The notes beneath the pieces are model-generated. The model did not search any database and was not told where the DNA came from. It saw nothing but the letters and a program-made list of their open reading frames with translations. Shown piece after piece: positions 1-9,264 of a stretch of DNA of 44,015 nucleotides (positions are counted from its first letter, which is position 1; each line of letters opens with the position of its first letter). The translations under genes were made by a program, and so were the position numbers. Source of the stretch: Gemmatimonadota bacterium (lineage in GTDB: Bacteria > Gemmatimonadota > Gemmatimonadetes > Longimicrobiales > Gaopeijiaceae); NCBI GenBank assembly GCA_022822445.1, contig JAJEBR010000019.1:1-44015 (forward strand), given 5' to 3'.

Positions 1-245
<245 letters not shown>

Positions 246-264
<19 letters not shown>

Positions 265-1721
265 ACGACTTCCATGCGGGCCTCGCCGCCTCCCATGCAG
301 CGCGAGGGGGCGGTGGCCGAACGGAACTCCTCGCCGGGGATGACCCGGATGGTCGCCTTCGTGGCGTCCTTGACCCGCTCCTCGACGGCCGGGTCGCCGC
401 TCCAGCCCGAGTACACGAATCCGGCGCCTCCGTCCAGGAGATCCCCCAGCTCCTCCACGGACGAAACCTCGCCCCGGTATGTCATCCCCTCCCGGCGGTC
501 CCGCGCGGTCTTGAGGAGCCGGGTCTGCAGCGCCTCCAACCGGTCGCCGATCCCTTCCAGCGCCTGCGTCTCCGGCAAGGCCTCCTTGCGGGCGCCCGTC
601 TCTCCGGCCACGCGCGCCGCCACCACGACCTCGCCCCGCTCCACATCCCGCGGGCCGATCTCCACGCGCAGCGGCACGCCCTTTCGCTCCCACTCGAAGA
701 ACTTCGCGCCAGGCGACAGGTGGCGGCGGCGATCGGCGGCGGCCCGCACTCCCCTGTCCGCGAGCGCCTGCACGATCCCGTCCGCCTTCTTCATCACCAC
801 GGCCGCCTGCTCGTCCGTGCGCGCGATCGGCGTCACGATCACCTGCGTCGGCGCCAGCTTCGGCGGCACCACCACGCCGATGTCATCCCCGTGAGTCATC
901 ACGAGTCCGCCCACCAGCCTGGTGGACACGCCCCACGACGTGTTCCAGGCGTACTCTTCCCTTCCCGCATCGCTCTGGAAGGTCAGCCCGAACTGCCGCG
1001 AAAAGTTCTGCCCCAGCATGTGCGAGGTGCCGGCCTGGAGCGCCTTCCCGTCCTGCATCAGCGCTTCGCAGGCGTAGCTGCGGTCGGCCCCGGCAAAGGT
1101 CTCGGACCTGCTCTTGAGGCCGGTCAGCGGAGGCATCGCCATCCAGTCTTCCATGAAGGTGCGGTAGATCCCCAGGATCAGCCGCGCCTCCTCCTCGGCT
1201 TCGGATTCAGTCGCGTGGGCGGTGTGCCCCTCCTGCCAGAGGAATTCCGCCGTCCGCAGGAAGAGCCGGGTTCGGAGCTCCCAGCGCATGACGTTGGCCC
1301 ACTGGTTCAGCAGCACGGGAAGGTCGCGATAGCTCTGCACCCATTTGGCGTACATGGAGTAGATGATCGTCTCCGAAGTGGGGCGCACCACGTAGGGCTC
1401 CTCCAGCTCCTTGCCGCCCGCATGGGTGACGACCGCCAGTTCGGGCTTGAACCCCTCGATGTGCTCCTTCTCGCGTTCGATGAAGCTCATCGGGATGAGG
1501 AGCGGGAAATAGGCGTTCTGATGCCCGGAAGCCTTGAACATGTCGTCCAGGGCACGCTGCATGTTCTCCCAGATGCCGTAGCCCCACGGCCGGATCACCA
1601 TGCTGCCCCGGACCGGGGAATAGTCGGCGAGCTCCGCCTGCTGGACGACCTCGTTGTACCAGGCGCTGAAGTCCTCCGACCTGGGCGTCAGTCCCTTCCT
1701 TCTCGTCTTCTTCGCGTTCAT
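246..1721 (-). CDS. proS: prolyl-tRNA synthetase, eukaryote/archaeal-like type
   Basis: Charges tRNA-Pro with proline (class II aminoacyl-tRNA synthetase, cytoplasm). At 491 residues it has the length of the short eukaryotic/archaeal-like form and lacks the large editing insertion of the classical bacterial enzyme. Visible signatures are the N-terminal DFSAWYNEVVQQAELADYSPVRG, the substrate loop VVRPTSETIIY, motif 2 around RWELRTRLFLRTAEFLWQEGHTAH, and motif 3 in a VMTHGDDIG context. The C-terminus ends in ARAY, as usual for this type, but the zinc-binding region of the family is reduced: only one Cys (SRCMGGG) is left, so zinc binding is probably lost. ATG start 1721; the upstream membrane-protein gene stops immediately before it (1722). 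Confidence 0.93.
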
Positions 1722-2159
1722 TCAGCCGTCGTCGCCTCCCCCGCGGTTGTCACGGGCATCCGCATCCGCTTGTTTGCGCTCCTCGCGGCGCTTGCGCCGG
1801 TCCATCGTCCATGCCAGTGCGGCCGGAACGACGAACAAAAGTACCGACAGAACCATCCATGTGGTTCTCAGGGGCAGTCCGAGGGTGTTGTAGGCGAGGA
1901 GAGCACCGAGCCAGCCGCCGACGAGCGCGATGATCACCGCGGCGCCCATGATCACCGATTCCAGCACGTTCAGGCGGCGGATGGCGCGGGAAACGAACCT
2001 GCGGGCCGCCTCCACGTCTTCCGGGGCGACCTTGCTGCGCTCCGGGACGGTTCCGCTGCCGCGCGTCCGTGCCCGTCGTTCGCTGCCCGTGCGTTTTCGT
2101 CCCGCAGCCCGCGCCCGGCCGGTCCCGGATTTCTGCGGCGAACGCCTCTTCGCCGTCAT
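1722..2159 (-). CDS. small membrane protein with basic N-terminus
   Basis: 145 residues, family not recognised. The first 45 residues or so are very rich in Arg, Lys, Gly and Ser. A short amphipathic region follows (APEDVEAARRFVSRAIRRLNVLES), then two hydrophobic segments at about residues 69-92 and 100-118, and a charged tail with Arg/Lys/Asp/Gly. This predicts two membrane helices with cytoplasmic termini. Its ATG overlaps the hisS stop as ATGA (2159/2156) and its stop abuts the proS ATG, so it is co-translated between two synthetase genes. Some AtpI/AtpZ-like small membrane proteins have this layout, but no motif supports a definite assignment. Confidence 0.7.
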   Translation of the reverse strand: MTAKRRSPQKSGTGRARAAGRKRTGSERRARTRGSGTVPERSKVAPEDVEAARRFVSRAIRRLNVLESVIMGAAVIIALVGGWLGALLAYNTLGLPLRTTWMVLSVLLFVVPAALAWTMDRRKRREERKQADADARDNRGGGDDG

Positions 2160-3466
2160 CGGCCCGTCCGGTGCCCTGCCCCGCCAAGGACCGACTCCAG
2201 CGAGGTTGTCACCTGCCGGCCCGACTCGAGGTCGCGCACGGTTACCGTCCCGCCTGTTACTTCCTCGGGCCCGATGATCAGCGCCCGTCCGGCCCCCACG
2301 CGGGCGGCGCTTCGAAGCTGCTTTCCCATCCCCTGGGCCCGGAGGCCATAGAGTACTGACCGCCCCTCACGCCTCAGCGCCCGCGCCACCCGCATCCCCA
2401 GCGGTCGCTGGGCCGGCTCCATCCAGATCACGTAGTCCTGGCAAGCCGGGGCGGCGGCCGGGGCGATCCCCCGGTCCTTCAGCAGTTCGCCGAGCACGAC
2501 GTCTCCCATTCCGAAACCCACAGCCGGGAGCGGCTCACCCCCGACCAGTTCGAGCAGCCGGTCGTAGCGTCCGCCCCCGCAGATCGCGCGCAGCTCGCCC
2601 GCGCGGTCGAAGAGCTCGAAGACGATTCCGGTGTAGTAGGCGAGTCCGCGCACCACGGTGAAGTCGAAGCGCTGGTAGCCGCCGAGCCCCATGGCCTCCA
2701 GGATCTCCCGGTGCTCTTCGAGGGGCTGCATGGCGGCCAGCACCGCGCCGCTGGACCGGAAGCGGTCGCGCAGCTGTCGCCACGAGCCGTCGGCGACCAG
2801 CTCGGCAAGGGCATGGGCCGCCGAGCCGCCGATCCCCAACGCCTCCAGCCCCGCGCGGGTCTTCTCCGGCCCGGCCCGGCCGGCCTTGTCGATCACGGCC
2901 AGGCAGGCCGCGCGGTGCCGCTGCGCGACCCCGATCTCGTCGAGGACGGCGGTCACCAGGCGCCGGTCGTTCACCCGCGCGACGAAGTCGTCTTCCCCCA
3001 ACCCGAGCTCCCGCACCGCGTCGATCGCCACGGCCGTGATCTCGGCGTCGGCAGCGACCCCCGCCTCGCCCACGATGTCGGCGTTGAGCTGGAAGTGCTC
3101 CCGAAGCCGGCCACGCTGGCTGCGCTCGTAGCGGAAGAGTTGCGGGACCGAAAACCAGCGGATCGGCTTGGCCATCCCCCGGCTGCGTTCCGCCAGAATG
3201 CGGGCCAGCGTCGGGGTCATTTCGGGGCGGAGTGCCACCTCGCGCCCGCCCTTGTCCGCGAAGTTGTAGAGCTGCTCGACGATCTCCGGTCCGCTCTTCT
3301 CCACGTACAGCCCGAGCGGCTCCAGCGGCGGCCCGTCGTACTCGGTGAATCCGTAACGCCGGCAGACGCGGCGCCAGGCGTCGAAGATGTGATTGCGCAG
3401 TGCGAGATCCGCGGGCACGAAGTCCCGAAAACCGGGGAGCTTCGCGAAGGATTTGTCGGAGGGCAT
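2156..3466 (-). CDS. hisS: histidyl-tRNA synthetase
   Basis: Charges tRNA-His with histidine; cytoplasmic class II synthetase of 436 residues, the normal length. Visible signatures are motif 1 (ALRPEMTPTLARI), motif 2 (FRYERSQRGRLREHFQLNADI), the HisA signature RGLAYYTGIVFE with the following CGGGRYDRL, motif 3 AVGFGMGDVVL, and a C-terminal anticodon-binding domain ending in a TVRDLESGRQ segment. A longer in-frame upstream extension exists, but the ATG at 3466 (MPSDKSFAKLPGFRDF) gives the canonical N-terminus and lies 10 bases after the folC stop. HisZ, the HisG regulatory paralogue, is unlikely because the aminoacylation motifs are intact. Confidence 0.94.
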   Translation of the reverse strand: MPSDKSFAKLPGFRDFVPADLALRNHIFDAWRRVCRRYGFTEYDGPPLEPLGLYVEKSGPEIVEQLYNFADKGGREVALRPEMTPTLARILAERSRGMAKPIRWFSVPQLFRYERSQRGRLREHFQLNADIVGEAGVAADAEITAVAIDAVRELGLGEDDFVARVNDRRLVTAVLDEIGVAQRHRAACLAVIDKAGRAGPEKTRAGLEALGIGGSAAHALAELVADGSWRQLRDRFRSSGAVLAAMQPLEEHREILEAMGLGGYQRFDFTVVRGLAYYTGIVFELFDRAGELRAICGGGRYDRLLELVGGEPLPAVGFGMGDVVLGELLKDRGIAPAAAPACQDYVIWMEPAQRPLGMRVARALRREGRSVLYGLRAQGMGKQLRSAARVGAGRALIIGPEEVTGGTVTVRDLESGRQVTTSLESVLGGAGHRTGR

Positions 3467-3476
3467 GGCCGCGAAT

Positions 3477-4850
3477 CTAATCCGAAGAAGGGGATTGGCA
3501 ATCCCGCTTCGGGGAGAACTGCTCGGGTGCGATCCGCTCGGGGGCGAAGGGGCTGAGCTCCATGAGGTGGAGCACATCGCCCACGGTGTGGCACGAACCC
3601 GTGACCACTACCGTCCCGGCACCGCACAGCTCGGTGGCGCGCTCGAGTGCCGCCCCAACGTCGGCGACCACCTCCACCGGCGTCCCGCGGGCCACGCGCG
3701 CCGCGACCTCGGCCGGGTTCCAGCTGCGGCCGGCCGGCGCCGACGCGGGGTTGGTGAAGACGGCCCGGTCGGCCAGGTCCACCAGCGGCGGGAGCATGCG
3801 GGACCAGTCCTTGTCGCCCAGGATCCCGGTAAGGAGCACGAGCGGCCGGGGGGGCGCGAGGTCGGCGAGCACCCTGACCAGCGCCTCCACCCCCGCCGTG
3901 TTGTGCGCCACGTCGAAGACGAAGAGCCGCTCGCCCACCCGCCGGATCTGGCCCCGTCCAGGCCAGCGAACGGCGGCCACCCCCTCGCGCACGGCGGCGC
4001 GGGCGGGGGGGGAGCGCAGCAGCTCCAGGGCGCGCACCGCGAGGGCGGCGTTCACGGCCTGGTGCGCGCCGGGCAGCGGTGTCTCCAGCTCAAGGGCGCC
4101 TCCGGACGCGGTGCGGAAGCGGAAGCGCGTGCCCACCGGGGCGAGCCGCAGCCTCGAGATGTCGCGCCAGGGCTCGACCCGGTGGAACGGGGCGCCCACA
4201 GCCGCCGCGCGGGCTTCCAGCACGGCGAGCACCGCGGGCCGCCCCTCCGCCGTGACGAAGGGCACCCTCGCCTTGATGATCCCCGCCTTCTCGCGCGCGA
4301 TCTCCTCGTGGGTGTCGCCGAGGTACTCCTGGTGGTCGAGCGCCACGTTGGTGATCGCGGTGACCTCGGGGGTGATCACGTTGGTCGCGTCGAGGCGGCC
4401 GCCGAGCCCGACCTCGATGCAGGCGCACTCCACCCCCTCCTCGGCGAAGACCTGCAGCGCGAGGAGGGTGGTGGCCTCGAAGAAGGACATGCGGAGGCCG
4501 TGGGCGAGGGGACGCAGCCGGGCGGCGGCGGCGGTGAGGCGGGCGGCCGCGACGGGGCGGCCGTCGATCATGATGCGTTCCCGGAAGGAGCAGAGGTGGG
4601 GTGAGGTGTAGAGGCCGGTGCGGTGGCCGTGCCGGGTGAGGACGGACGCCCAGGTGGACGCGACGGAGCCCTTCCCGTTCGTGCCGCCGACATGGAGGCA
4701 GCGGTAGCGGCGGTGGGGACTTCCCAACTCCTCCAGGGCAGTCTCCATGCGCCCCAGGCCCCAGTCGACCACGGCCGGAGCGTCCGGAAACAGGACGTCC
4801 ATCAACGGGTCGGGACCGGGAGCGCGGTCCGTCAGCCCCAGGGTCTCCAA
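3477..4850 (-). CDS. folC: folylpolyglutamate/dihydrofolate synthase
   Basis: Adds glutamate to dihydropteroate or reduced folates with ATP in the cytoplasm (Mur ligase superfamily). Visible along the 457 residues are the P-loop GGTNGKGS at about 54-61, YTSPHL, FFEATTLLAL, the signature EVGLGGRLDATNV, DHQEYLG with the carbamylated-Lys region EKAGIIK, GRGQ, and DVAHN for the C-terminal domain. The start overlaps the 3' end of accD by 19 bases, the classical accD-folC arrangement, which suggests coupled translation. The last 20 or so residues are polar and probably disordered. Confidence 0.94.
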   Translation of the reverse strand: METLGLTDRAPGPDPLMDVLFPDAPAVVDWGLGRMETALEELGSPHRRYRCLHVGGTNGKGSVASTWASVLTRHGHRTGLYTSPHLCSFRERIMIDGRPVAAARLTAAAARLRPLAHGLRMSFFEATTLLALQVFAEEGVECACIEVGLGGRLDATNVITPEVTAITNVALDHQEYLGDTHEEIAREKAGIIKARVPFVTAEGRPAVLAVLEARAAAVGAPFHRVEPWRDISRLRLAPVGTRFRFRTASGGALELETPLPGAHQAVNAALAVRALELLRSPPARAAVREGVAAVRWPGRGQIRRVGERLFVFDVAHNTAGVEALVRVLADLAPPRPLVLLTGILGDKDWSRMLPPLVDLADRAVFTNPASAPAGRSWNPAEVAARVARGTPVEVVADVGAALERATELCGAGTVVVTGSCHTVGDVLHLMELSPFAPERIAPEQFSPKRDCQSPSSD

Positions 4851-5689
4851 CCTTCCCGGGAGTGGCGCAGGAGCTGGGCGATCGCGCCTTTCAGCTCCCG
4901 GCGGTCGACCACGCGGTCCACCATCCCGTGCTCCTCCAGGAACTCGGCGCTCTGGAAACCGGGCGGCAGCTCCTGCTTGATCGTCTCGCCGATCACCCGC
5001 GGACCCGCGAAGCCGATCAGGGCACCGGGTTCGGCCAGGTTCACATCGCCGAGCATCGCATACGACGCGGTGACGCCCCCCGTCGTGGGATCGGTGAGCA
5101 CCGAGATGTAGGGAAGTCCTCGCTCGTGCAGACGGGCCAGGACCGCGGAGGTCTTTGCCATCTGCATCAGCGAGAAGATCCCCTCCATCATCCTGGCGCC
5201 CCCCGAGGCGCTCAACACGATCAGAGCGAGTTCGCCCGCCAGGGCATCCCTCCCGGCACGCGCGATCTTCTCCCCTACCACCGACCCCATCGAGCCGCCG
5301 ATGAAGCTGAAGTCCATCACTGCCAGCACCACGGGGATGCCTTCGATCCGAGCCCTGCCGGTGACGACCGCCTCGTTGCGTCCTGTCCGGCGCCGCGCCG
5401 CCTGCAGGCGGTCCCCGTATTCCTTGATGTCCGTGAACCCGAGCGGGTCACCACTCTCCATCTCGGCATCCCGCTCCTCGAAGGAATCCGGATCGGCCAG
5501 GATCTCCAGGTAGCGGGCGGCCGGGATCCGGAAGTGGTGCCCGCACTCGGGACACACACCCAGGTTCCGCGCCAGCCGCTCCCTGTACAGGATCTCGCCG
5601 CACGCGCCGCACTTCTCGAAGACGTCGCGCGGCAGGTCGCGCCGGTCCTCCGACGTAAGTCGCTTCTTCTGCTTTCGAAACCAGGTCAC
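4832..5689 (-). CDS. accD: acetyl-CoA carboxylase carboxyltransferase subunit beta
   Basis: AccD with AccA transfers CO2 from carboxybiotin to acetyl-CoA, making malonyl-CoA for fatty acid synthesis. 285 residues, normal length. The N-terminal zinc ribbon is complete: C27-x2-C30-x15-C46-x2-C49. The crotonase-fold carboxyltransferase domain has SFIGGSMGSVVGEKI, LSASGGARMMEG, TDPTTGGVTASYAMLGD and GFAGPRVI, all standard acyl-CoA and oxyanion-hole segments. It sits 25 bases downstream of rodA and overlaps folC. accA is not in the window. Confidence 0.96.
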   Translation of the reverse strand: MTWFRKQKKRLTSEDRRDLPRDVFEKCGACGEILYRERLARNLGVCPECGHHFRIPAARYLEILADPDSFEERDAEMESGDPLGFTDIKEYGDRLQAARRRTGRNEAVVTGRARIEGIPVVLAVMDFSFIGGSMGSVVGEKIARAGRDALAGELALIVLSASGGARMMEGIFSLMQMAKTSAVLARLHERGLPYISVLTDPTTGGVTASYAMLGDVNLAEPGALIGFAGPRVIGETIKQELPPGFQSAEFLEEHGMVDRVVDRRELKGAIAQLLRHSREGWRPWG

Positions 5690-5714
5690 TTCGACCGCCC
5701 GCTGCCAGGAAGGA

Positions 5715-6953
5715 TCAGGATTTGTCGCTGGCCATCGCCACCACGATCGCCGCGGCCAGCCAGGACATCAACAGGAAGGACCCTCCGTAGCTGATGAAGG
5801 GGAGCGGAATCCCGGTAATGGGAACGACGCCCACGGTCATGCCGATGTTGACGACCACATGCGTCAGCCAGATCCCCATGATACCGAACACGAAGAGTCC
5901 GGCAAAGAGGCTCCGCGACTCCTCCGCGATCTGGATCATCTTGAAAAAGAGGTATCCGAAGAGCAGCAGCGTGAGCGAGGTGCCGACAAAACCCAATTCC
6001 TCGCCCACCACGCTGAACACGAAGTCCGTATGCTGTTCCGGAAGGAAGTTGAGCCGCTTCTGTGTACCAAGCGTGAAACCCTTGCCGAGGATGCCACCGC
6101 TCCCGACCGCCACCTTGGACTGGACGAGCTGCCAGCCCGCTCCGCGTGGGTCAAGTTCGGGGTTGAGGAAGACCAGCAGACGATTCCTCTGATAGTCCGC
6201 GAGCGAATTCCACAGGGGCTGGGCCATCGCGCCCGCAGCCAGGTTGGCCGCGACCACGCTCAGGGACTCGACCAGGTAAAGACGGTATCGATACAGATAG
6301 AGCCCGACGAGCAGCAGAATGAAGCCGACCGACCAGGCAATCGTATTGAAGGAAAGGACCAGTGCGAGGCCGGGCGAGGCGGCGAAGACAATCAGCGGCC
6401 ACGGCGTCCGCGCCCAGTAGATCATCGCGAAGAAGATGCCGACGAATGCCATGGCGGTGCCGATGTCCGGCTGAAGGAGCACGAGCCCGAGCGGCAACCC
6501 GACCGCCAGCCCGGGCAGCAGGAGGTCCCGCAGGTACTGTGGCGACGATTCGCGGCTGGCGAGCAGCTTGGCAACGACGAGCACGGTGGCCAGCTTGGCG
6601 GCCTCCGCCGGCTGAAAGCGGAAGCCGGGGATGGCCAGGAAGCTCCGCACTCCTTCCGCGGTCCCTGCGCCCGTCCCGACCACCAGCGTCGCGGCCAGAA
6701 CCCCGACGGACAGGATGTAGACCGGCATTGCGGTCCAGTCGAACCACCGCATCGGAATCCTGGAAACCACGAGCAGAACGCCGATCGAGCCACCAAGCAC
6801 CACGCCCTGGCGGATCCACAGGCCCTGCGTGACCGGACTGGGGATGTTGAGCACTCCGGCCGAATAGATCATCGCGACGCCGAAGAGCGACAACAGGAGG
6901 ACCGGCGCCACGAAGGGGAGGTGCCCCACCCAGGGGAACAGCAGCTTCTTCAA
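5715..6953 (-). CDS. rodA: RodA, SEDS peptidoglycan glycosyltransferase
   Basis: Membrane glycosyltransferase that polymerises lipid II during cell elongation, paired with PBP2. 412 residues with about ten hydrophobic segments. Conserved SEDS stretches are visible: the region of QPAEAAKLATVLVVAK, LLQPDIGTAMAF (the Asp of the LQPDxG loop), NRLLVFLNPELDPRGAGWQ, and the C-terminal GIPLPFISYGGSFLL. The start codon overlaps the mrdA stop (ATGA at 6953/6950), the classical mrdA-rodA order. RodA rather than FtsW is favoured by this pairing and by mreBCD upstream. Confidence 0.95.
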   Translation of the reverse strand: MKKLLFPWVGHLPFVAPVLLLSLFGVAMIYSAGVLNIPSPVTQGLWIRQGVVLGGSIGVLLVVSRIPMRWFDWTAMPVYILSVGVLAATLVVGTGAGTAEGVRSFLAIPGFRFQPAEAAKLATVLVVAKLLASRESSPQYLRDLLLPGLAVGLPLGLVLLQPDIGTAMAFVGIFFAMIYWARTPWPLIVFAASPGLALVLSFNTIAWSVGFILLLVGLYLYRYRLYLVESLSVVAANLAAGAMAQPLWNSLADYQRNRLLVFLNPELDPRGAGWQLVQSKVAVGSGGILGKGFTLGTQKRLNFLPEQHTDFVFSVVGEELGFVGTSLTLLLFGYLFFKMIQIAEESRSLFAGLFVFGIMGIWLTHVVVNIGMTVGVVPITGIPLPFISYGGSFLLMSWLAAAIVVAMASDKS

Positions 6954-8794
6954 CGGCCCTCTCGGACGACCCAGGCCTGCGTGCTGCGCCCCACGCCGTA
7001 GTACTCGAGGAGCGTCTGGATGGTGTCCCGGGGAATCCCGTACTCACCGCGCAGGAAGTAGTCGGCCGTCTTGGCGGCCAGCGGCGCAGCAACCGCCGAG
7101 CCGCTCCCGCCGTATTCCACCAGGGCGACGACCACGATCTCCGGGGGTTCACCGAAGCGTCCCGCCATGCCCGTGAACCAGGAATGGGTCTCCTCGCCGG
7201 GCCTGCTCTGTGCCGTACCCGTCTTGCCGAGGATCTCGAAGTGCTCCAGCGACGAACCGTAGGCCGTGCCACCCGGCCCCATCACCAATCGCATGCCCTC
7301 GCGAATCGCAGCCAGACTCTCTTCGGAAACCTCGAGGCGCCAGGCCGCCTCGGCGGGAGCGGACTGATTCAGCGTGGGCGGCGGCGCGGAGCCGTCGCGG
7401 GCGAGCGCCAACATGAACTGGGCCATCTTGAGCGGGGACTGGTCGTTCGGCCCCTGCCCGATTGCGAGGTTCAGCACTTCGCCCTGGGTAGCCCTCGCGC
7501 CGAACCGTTCCTCCCAGAACGACACGTCTGCAGGGAAGGTGCCGGTCGCCTGGTTCGGAAGGTCGATCCCGCATTGGTCGCCGAAACCCATCCGGTTCGA
7601 GCGCTCCAGCAGCTGTTCAAGTCCGACCACCAGTCCGGCCTGGTAGAAGTAGACGTTGCACGAATGCTGGATCGCTCCCGCGAGATCCTGGGATCCGTGT
7701 CCCTCCTCGTCCCAGCAGCGGGCGACGCGGTTGCCGAACCGAAAACTGCCCGTGCAGGGCACCGGCATTCGCTCGGTGGGGGTGATCGCACCCGTCTCCA
7801 GGGCGATGGCGGCGGTCGCGAGCTTCCATGGCGAGCCCGGGGGGTAGGTCCCCATCACGGCCCTGTGGTAGAGCGGTGTCGCGGGATCCCTGGCGAGCCG
7901 ATTCCACTCGGCGGGATCGACCGACCCGGCAAAGACGTTCGGGTCGTAGGCAGGCGCCGAATACAGGGCCAGAACGCCACCGGTCTCGACATCCAGAACG
8001 ACCACCGATCCGCCCTTCCCCTCGGGAAAGATGTGGTGGATCCACTCCATCAGCCCCAGGTCGACGTGCAGGTCGATGTCCGAGCCCGGCTCCTCCGTAA
8101 GCGTGCGTATGCCGCGAAAGGACCCGACGATCCGTCCGGTGGCGTCCACCTCCACGAAGCGGAGACCCGGCTGGCCCTGAAGCAGCGAGTCGTATTGCGC
8201 CTCCAGGCCGGTCCGCCCGACGATTCGGCCCGGTTCCACGCCCTCGTACTCCGGCGATTCCAGCTCCGCCTCGTTGATCTCACCCACGCTGCCCACGACG
8301 TGGGCCCCGATCTCGCCGCCGGGATAACGGCGCTTGGGACGAGTCTCGATCAGCAGGCGGGAAAAGGCCGAGCGCCGCTCCTCCATGGCCGCCACCTCGT
8401 CGAAGGAGGCGTCGACGGAGACGAGAACGGAGCGGCCGCCCCCTGCGCGCACCTGCTCCTGGAGGTCTTCGAACCGCTCGCTGCCGATCTCCATGTACTC
8501 CCGCAGCCGCTCCAGCGTCGTGAGCATCGAGTCCGTCTGGGCGCGCAGGATGGAGACCGCATACCCCGGGATGTTGTCCGCCACCGGACGTCCCGTTCGG
8601 TCCCGGATGATTCCACGAGGGGCGGGCAGCGTCAGCGAGCGCAGGCGGTTCGATTCCGACCGCAGGAGCCAGTCGGACGACCGGGAAACCTGCGCTCGGA
8701 AGAACGCCCCGACGAGCAGGCCCACGAGTACGAATACCACCACTCGTGCCTGGGTGGCCAGGGCCTTCTGCCTTTGCGGATCGTAACCTTTCAT
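6950..8794 (-). CDS. mrdA: penicillin-binding protein 2 (elongation transpeptidase)
   Basis: Periplasmic DD-transpeptidase that cross-links peptidoglycan in the elongasome; anchored by one N-terminal helix (ARVVVFVLVGLLVGAFF). The ATG at 8794 forms ATGA with the mreD stop and gives 614 residues; a TTG 13 codons upstream is less likely. The pedestal domain contains LPAPRGIIRDRTGRPVADN and an RIVGRTGLEAQYD segment. Catalytic motifs are SxxK in PPGSPWK (Ser near residue 321), SxN as HSCN, and KTG in GKTGTAQ (near residue 524). The usual PGSTFK is PGSPWK here, a tolerated variation. Confidence 0.95.
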   Translation of the reverse strand: MKGYDPQRQKALATQARVVVFVLVGLLVGAFFRAQVSRSSDWLLRSESNRLRSLTLPAPRGIIRDRTGRPVADNIPGYAVSILRAQTDSMLTTLERLREYMEIGSERFEDLQEQVRAGGGRSVLVSVDASFDEVAAMEERRSAFSRLLIETRPKRRYPGGEIGAHVVGSVGEINEAELESPEYEGVEPGRIVGRTGLEAQYDSLLQGQPGLRFVEVDATGRIVGSFRGIRTLTEEPGSDIDLHVDLGLMEWIHHIFPEGKGGSVVVLDVETGGVLALYSAPAYDPNVFAGSVDPAEWNRLARDPATPLYHRAVMGTYPPGSPWKLATAAIALETGAITPTERMPVPCTGSFRFGNRVARCWDEEGHGSQDLAGAIQHSCNVYFYQAGLVVGLEQLLERSNRMGFGDQCGIDLPNQATGTFPADVSFWEERFGARATQGEVLNLAIGQGPNDQSPLKMAQFMLALARDGSAPPPTLNQSAPAEAAWRLEVSEESLAAIREGMRLVMGPGGTAYGSSLEHFEILGKTGTAQSRPGEETHSWFTGMAGRFGEPPEIVVVALVEYGGSGSAVAAPLAAKTADYFLRGEYGIPRDTIQTLLEYYGVGRSTQAWVVREGR

Positions 8795-9264
8795 TGGGAA
8801 ACCGATTCCTTGAGAAACAGGTAGCGGACGCAAACACCGGTGGCGGCGGCGTACAGCGCCATCAACGGCGACTCCCAGAGCACGTGATCAACGAAGAACT
8901 CGCGGCTGTCGGGGTTGGACACAACCCACGCCAGCAGGTCTCGAATCCACTTCGCCAGGAAGAAGTATGTGGCCTGGAAGAAGGTCGAGCGACCCACGAA
9001 CAGGTGACGGACCTGCGCCCCCAGTGTCCCCATCAGGGTGAACGCGAAGACGCTCGCCCCGAACGAGAGCATCGAGAAGGCGTCTTCCAGCAGGCCCAGG
9101 CAGAATCCGAGCAGGGCACCGCCCCCCAGGCTGAGGGAGCGACTCGCCAGCAGGAGGGCCAGCAGCATCAGGTCCGGTGCGGCGTTCCCCAGGCCGAATC
9201 CGATGCGAAGCAGCAGATGCGCGATGATCAGGCTCGCTACGACGATCGCTTCGCGGGCGCTCAC
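8791..9264 (-). CDS. mreD: rod shape-determining protein MreD
   Basis: Small integral membrane partner of MreC in the elongasome. The GTG at 9264 overlaps the mreC stop as GTGA and gives 157 residues (VSAREAIVVASLIIAHLLLR...), the normal MreD size; a longer upstream ORF is only read-through of mreC in another frame. About five hydrophobic segments are visible, with the MreD-type stretch P-DLMLLALLLASR, GGALLGFCLGLLEDA and a C-terminal helix. Low sequence conservation is typical, so position between mreC and mrdA carries much of the call. Confidence 0.9.
   Translation of the reverse strand: MSAREAIVVASLIIAHLLLRIGFGLGNAAPDLMLLALLLASRSLSLGGGALLGFCLGLLEDAFSMLSFGASVFAFTLMGTLGAQVRHLFVGRSTFFQATYFFLAKWIRDLLAWVVSNPDSREFFVDHVLWESPLMALYAAATGVCVRYLFLKESVSQ

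Noticed and set aside
8795-8833. TTG at 8833 as start of mrdA
   Set aside because: The ATG at 8794 overlaps the mreD stop as ATGA like its neighbours and gives the usual short cytoplasmic N-terminus.
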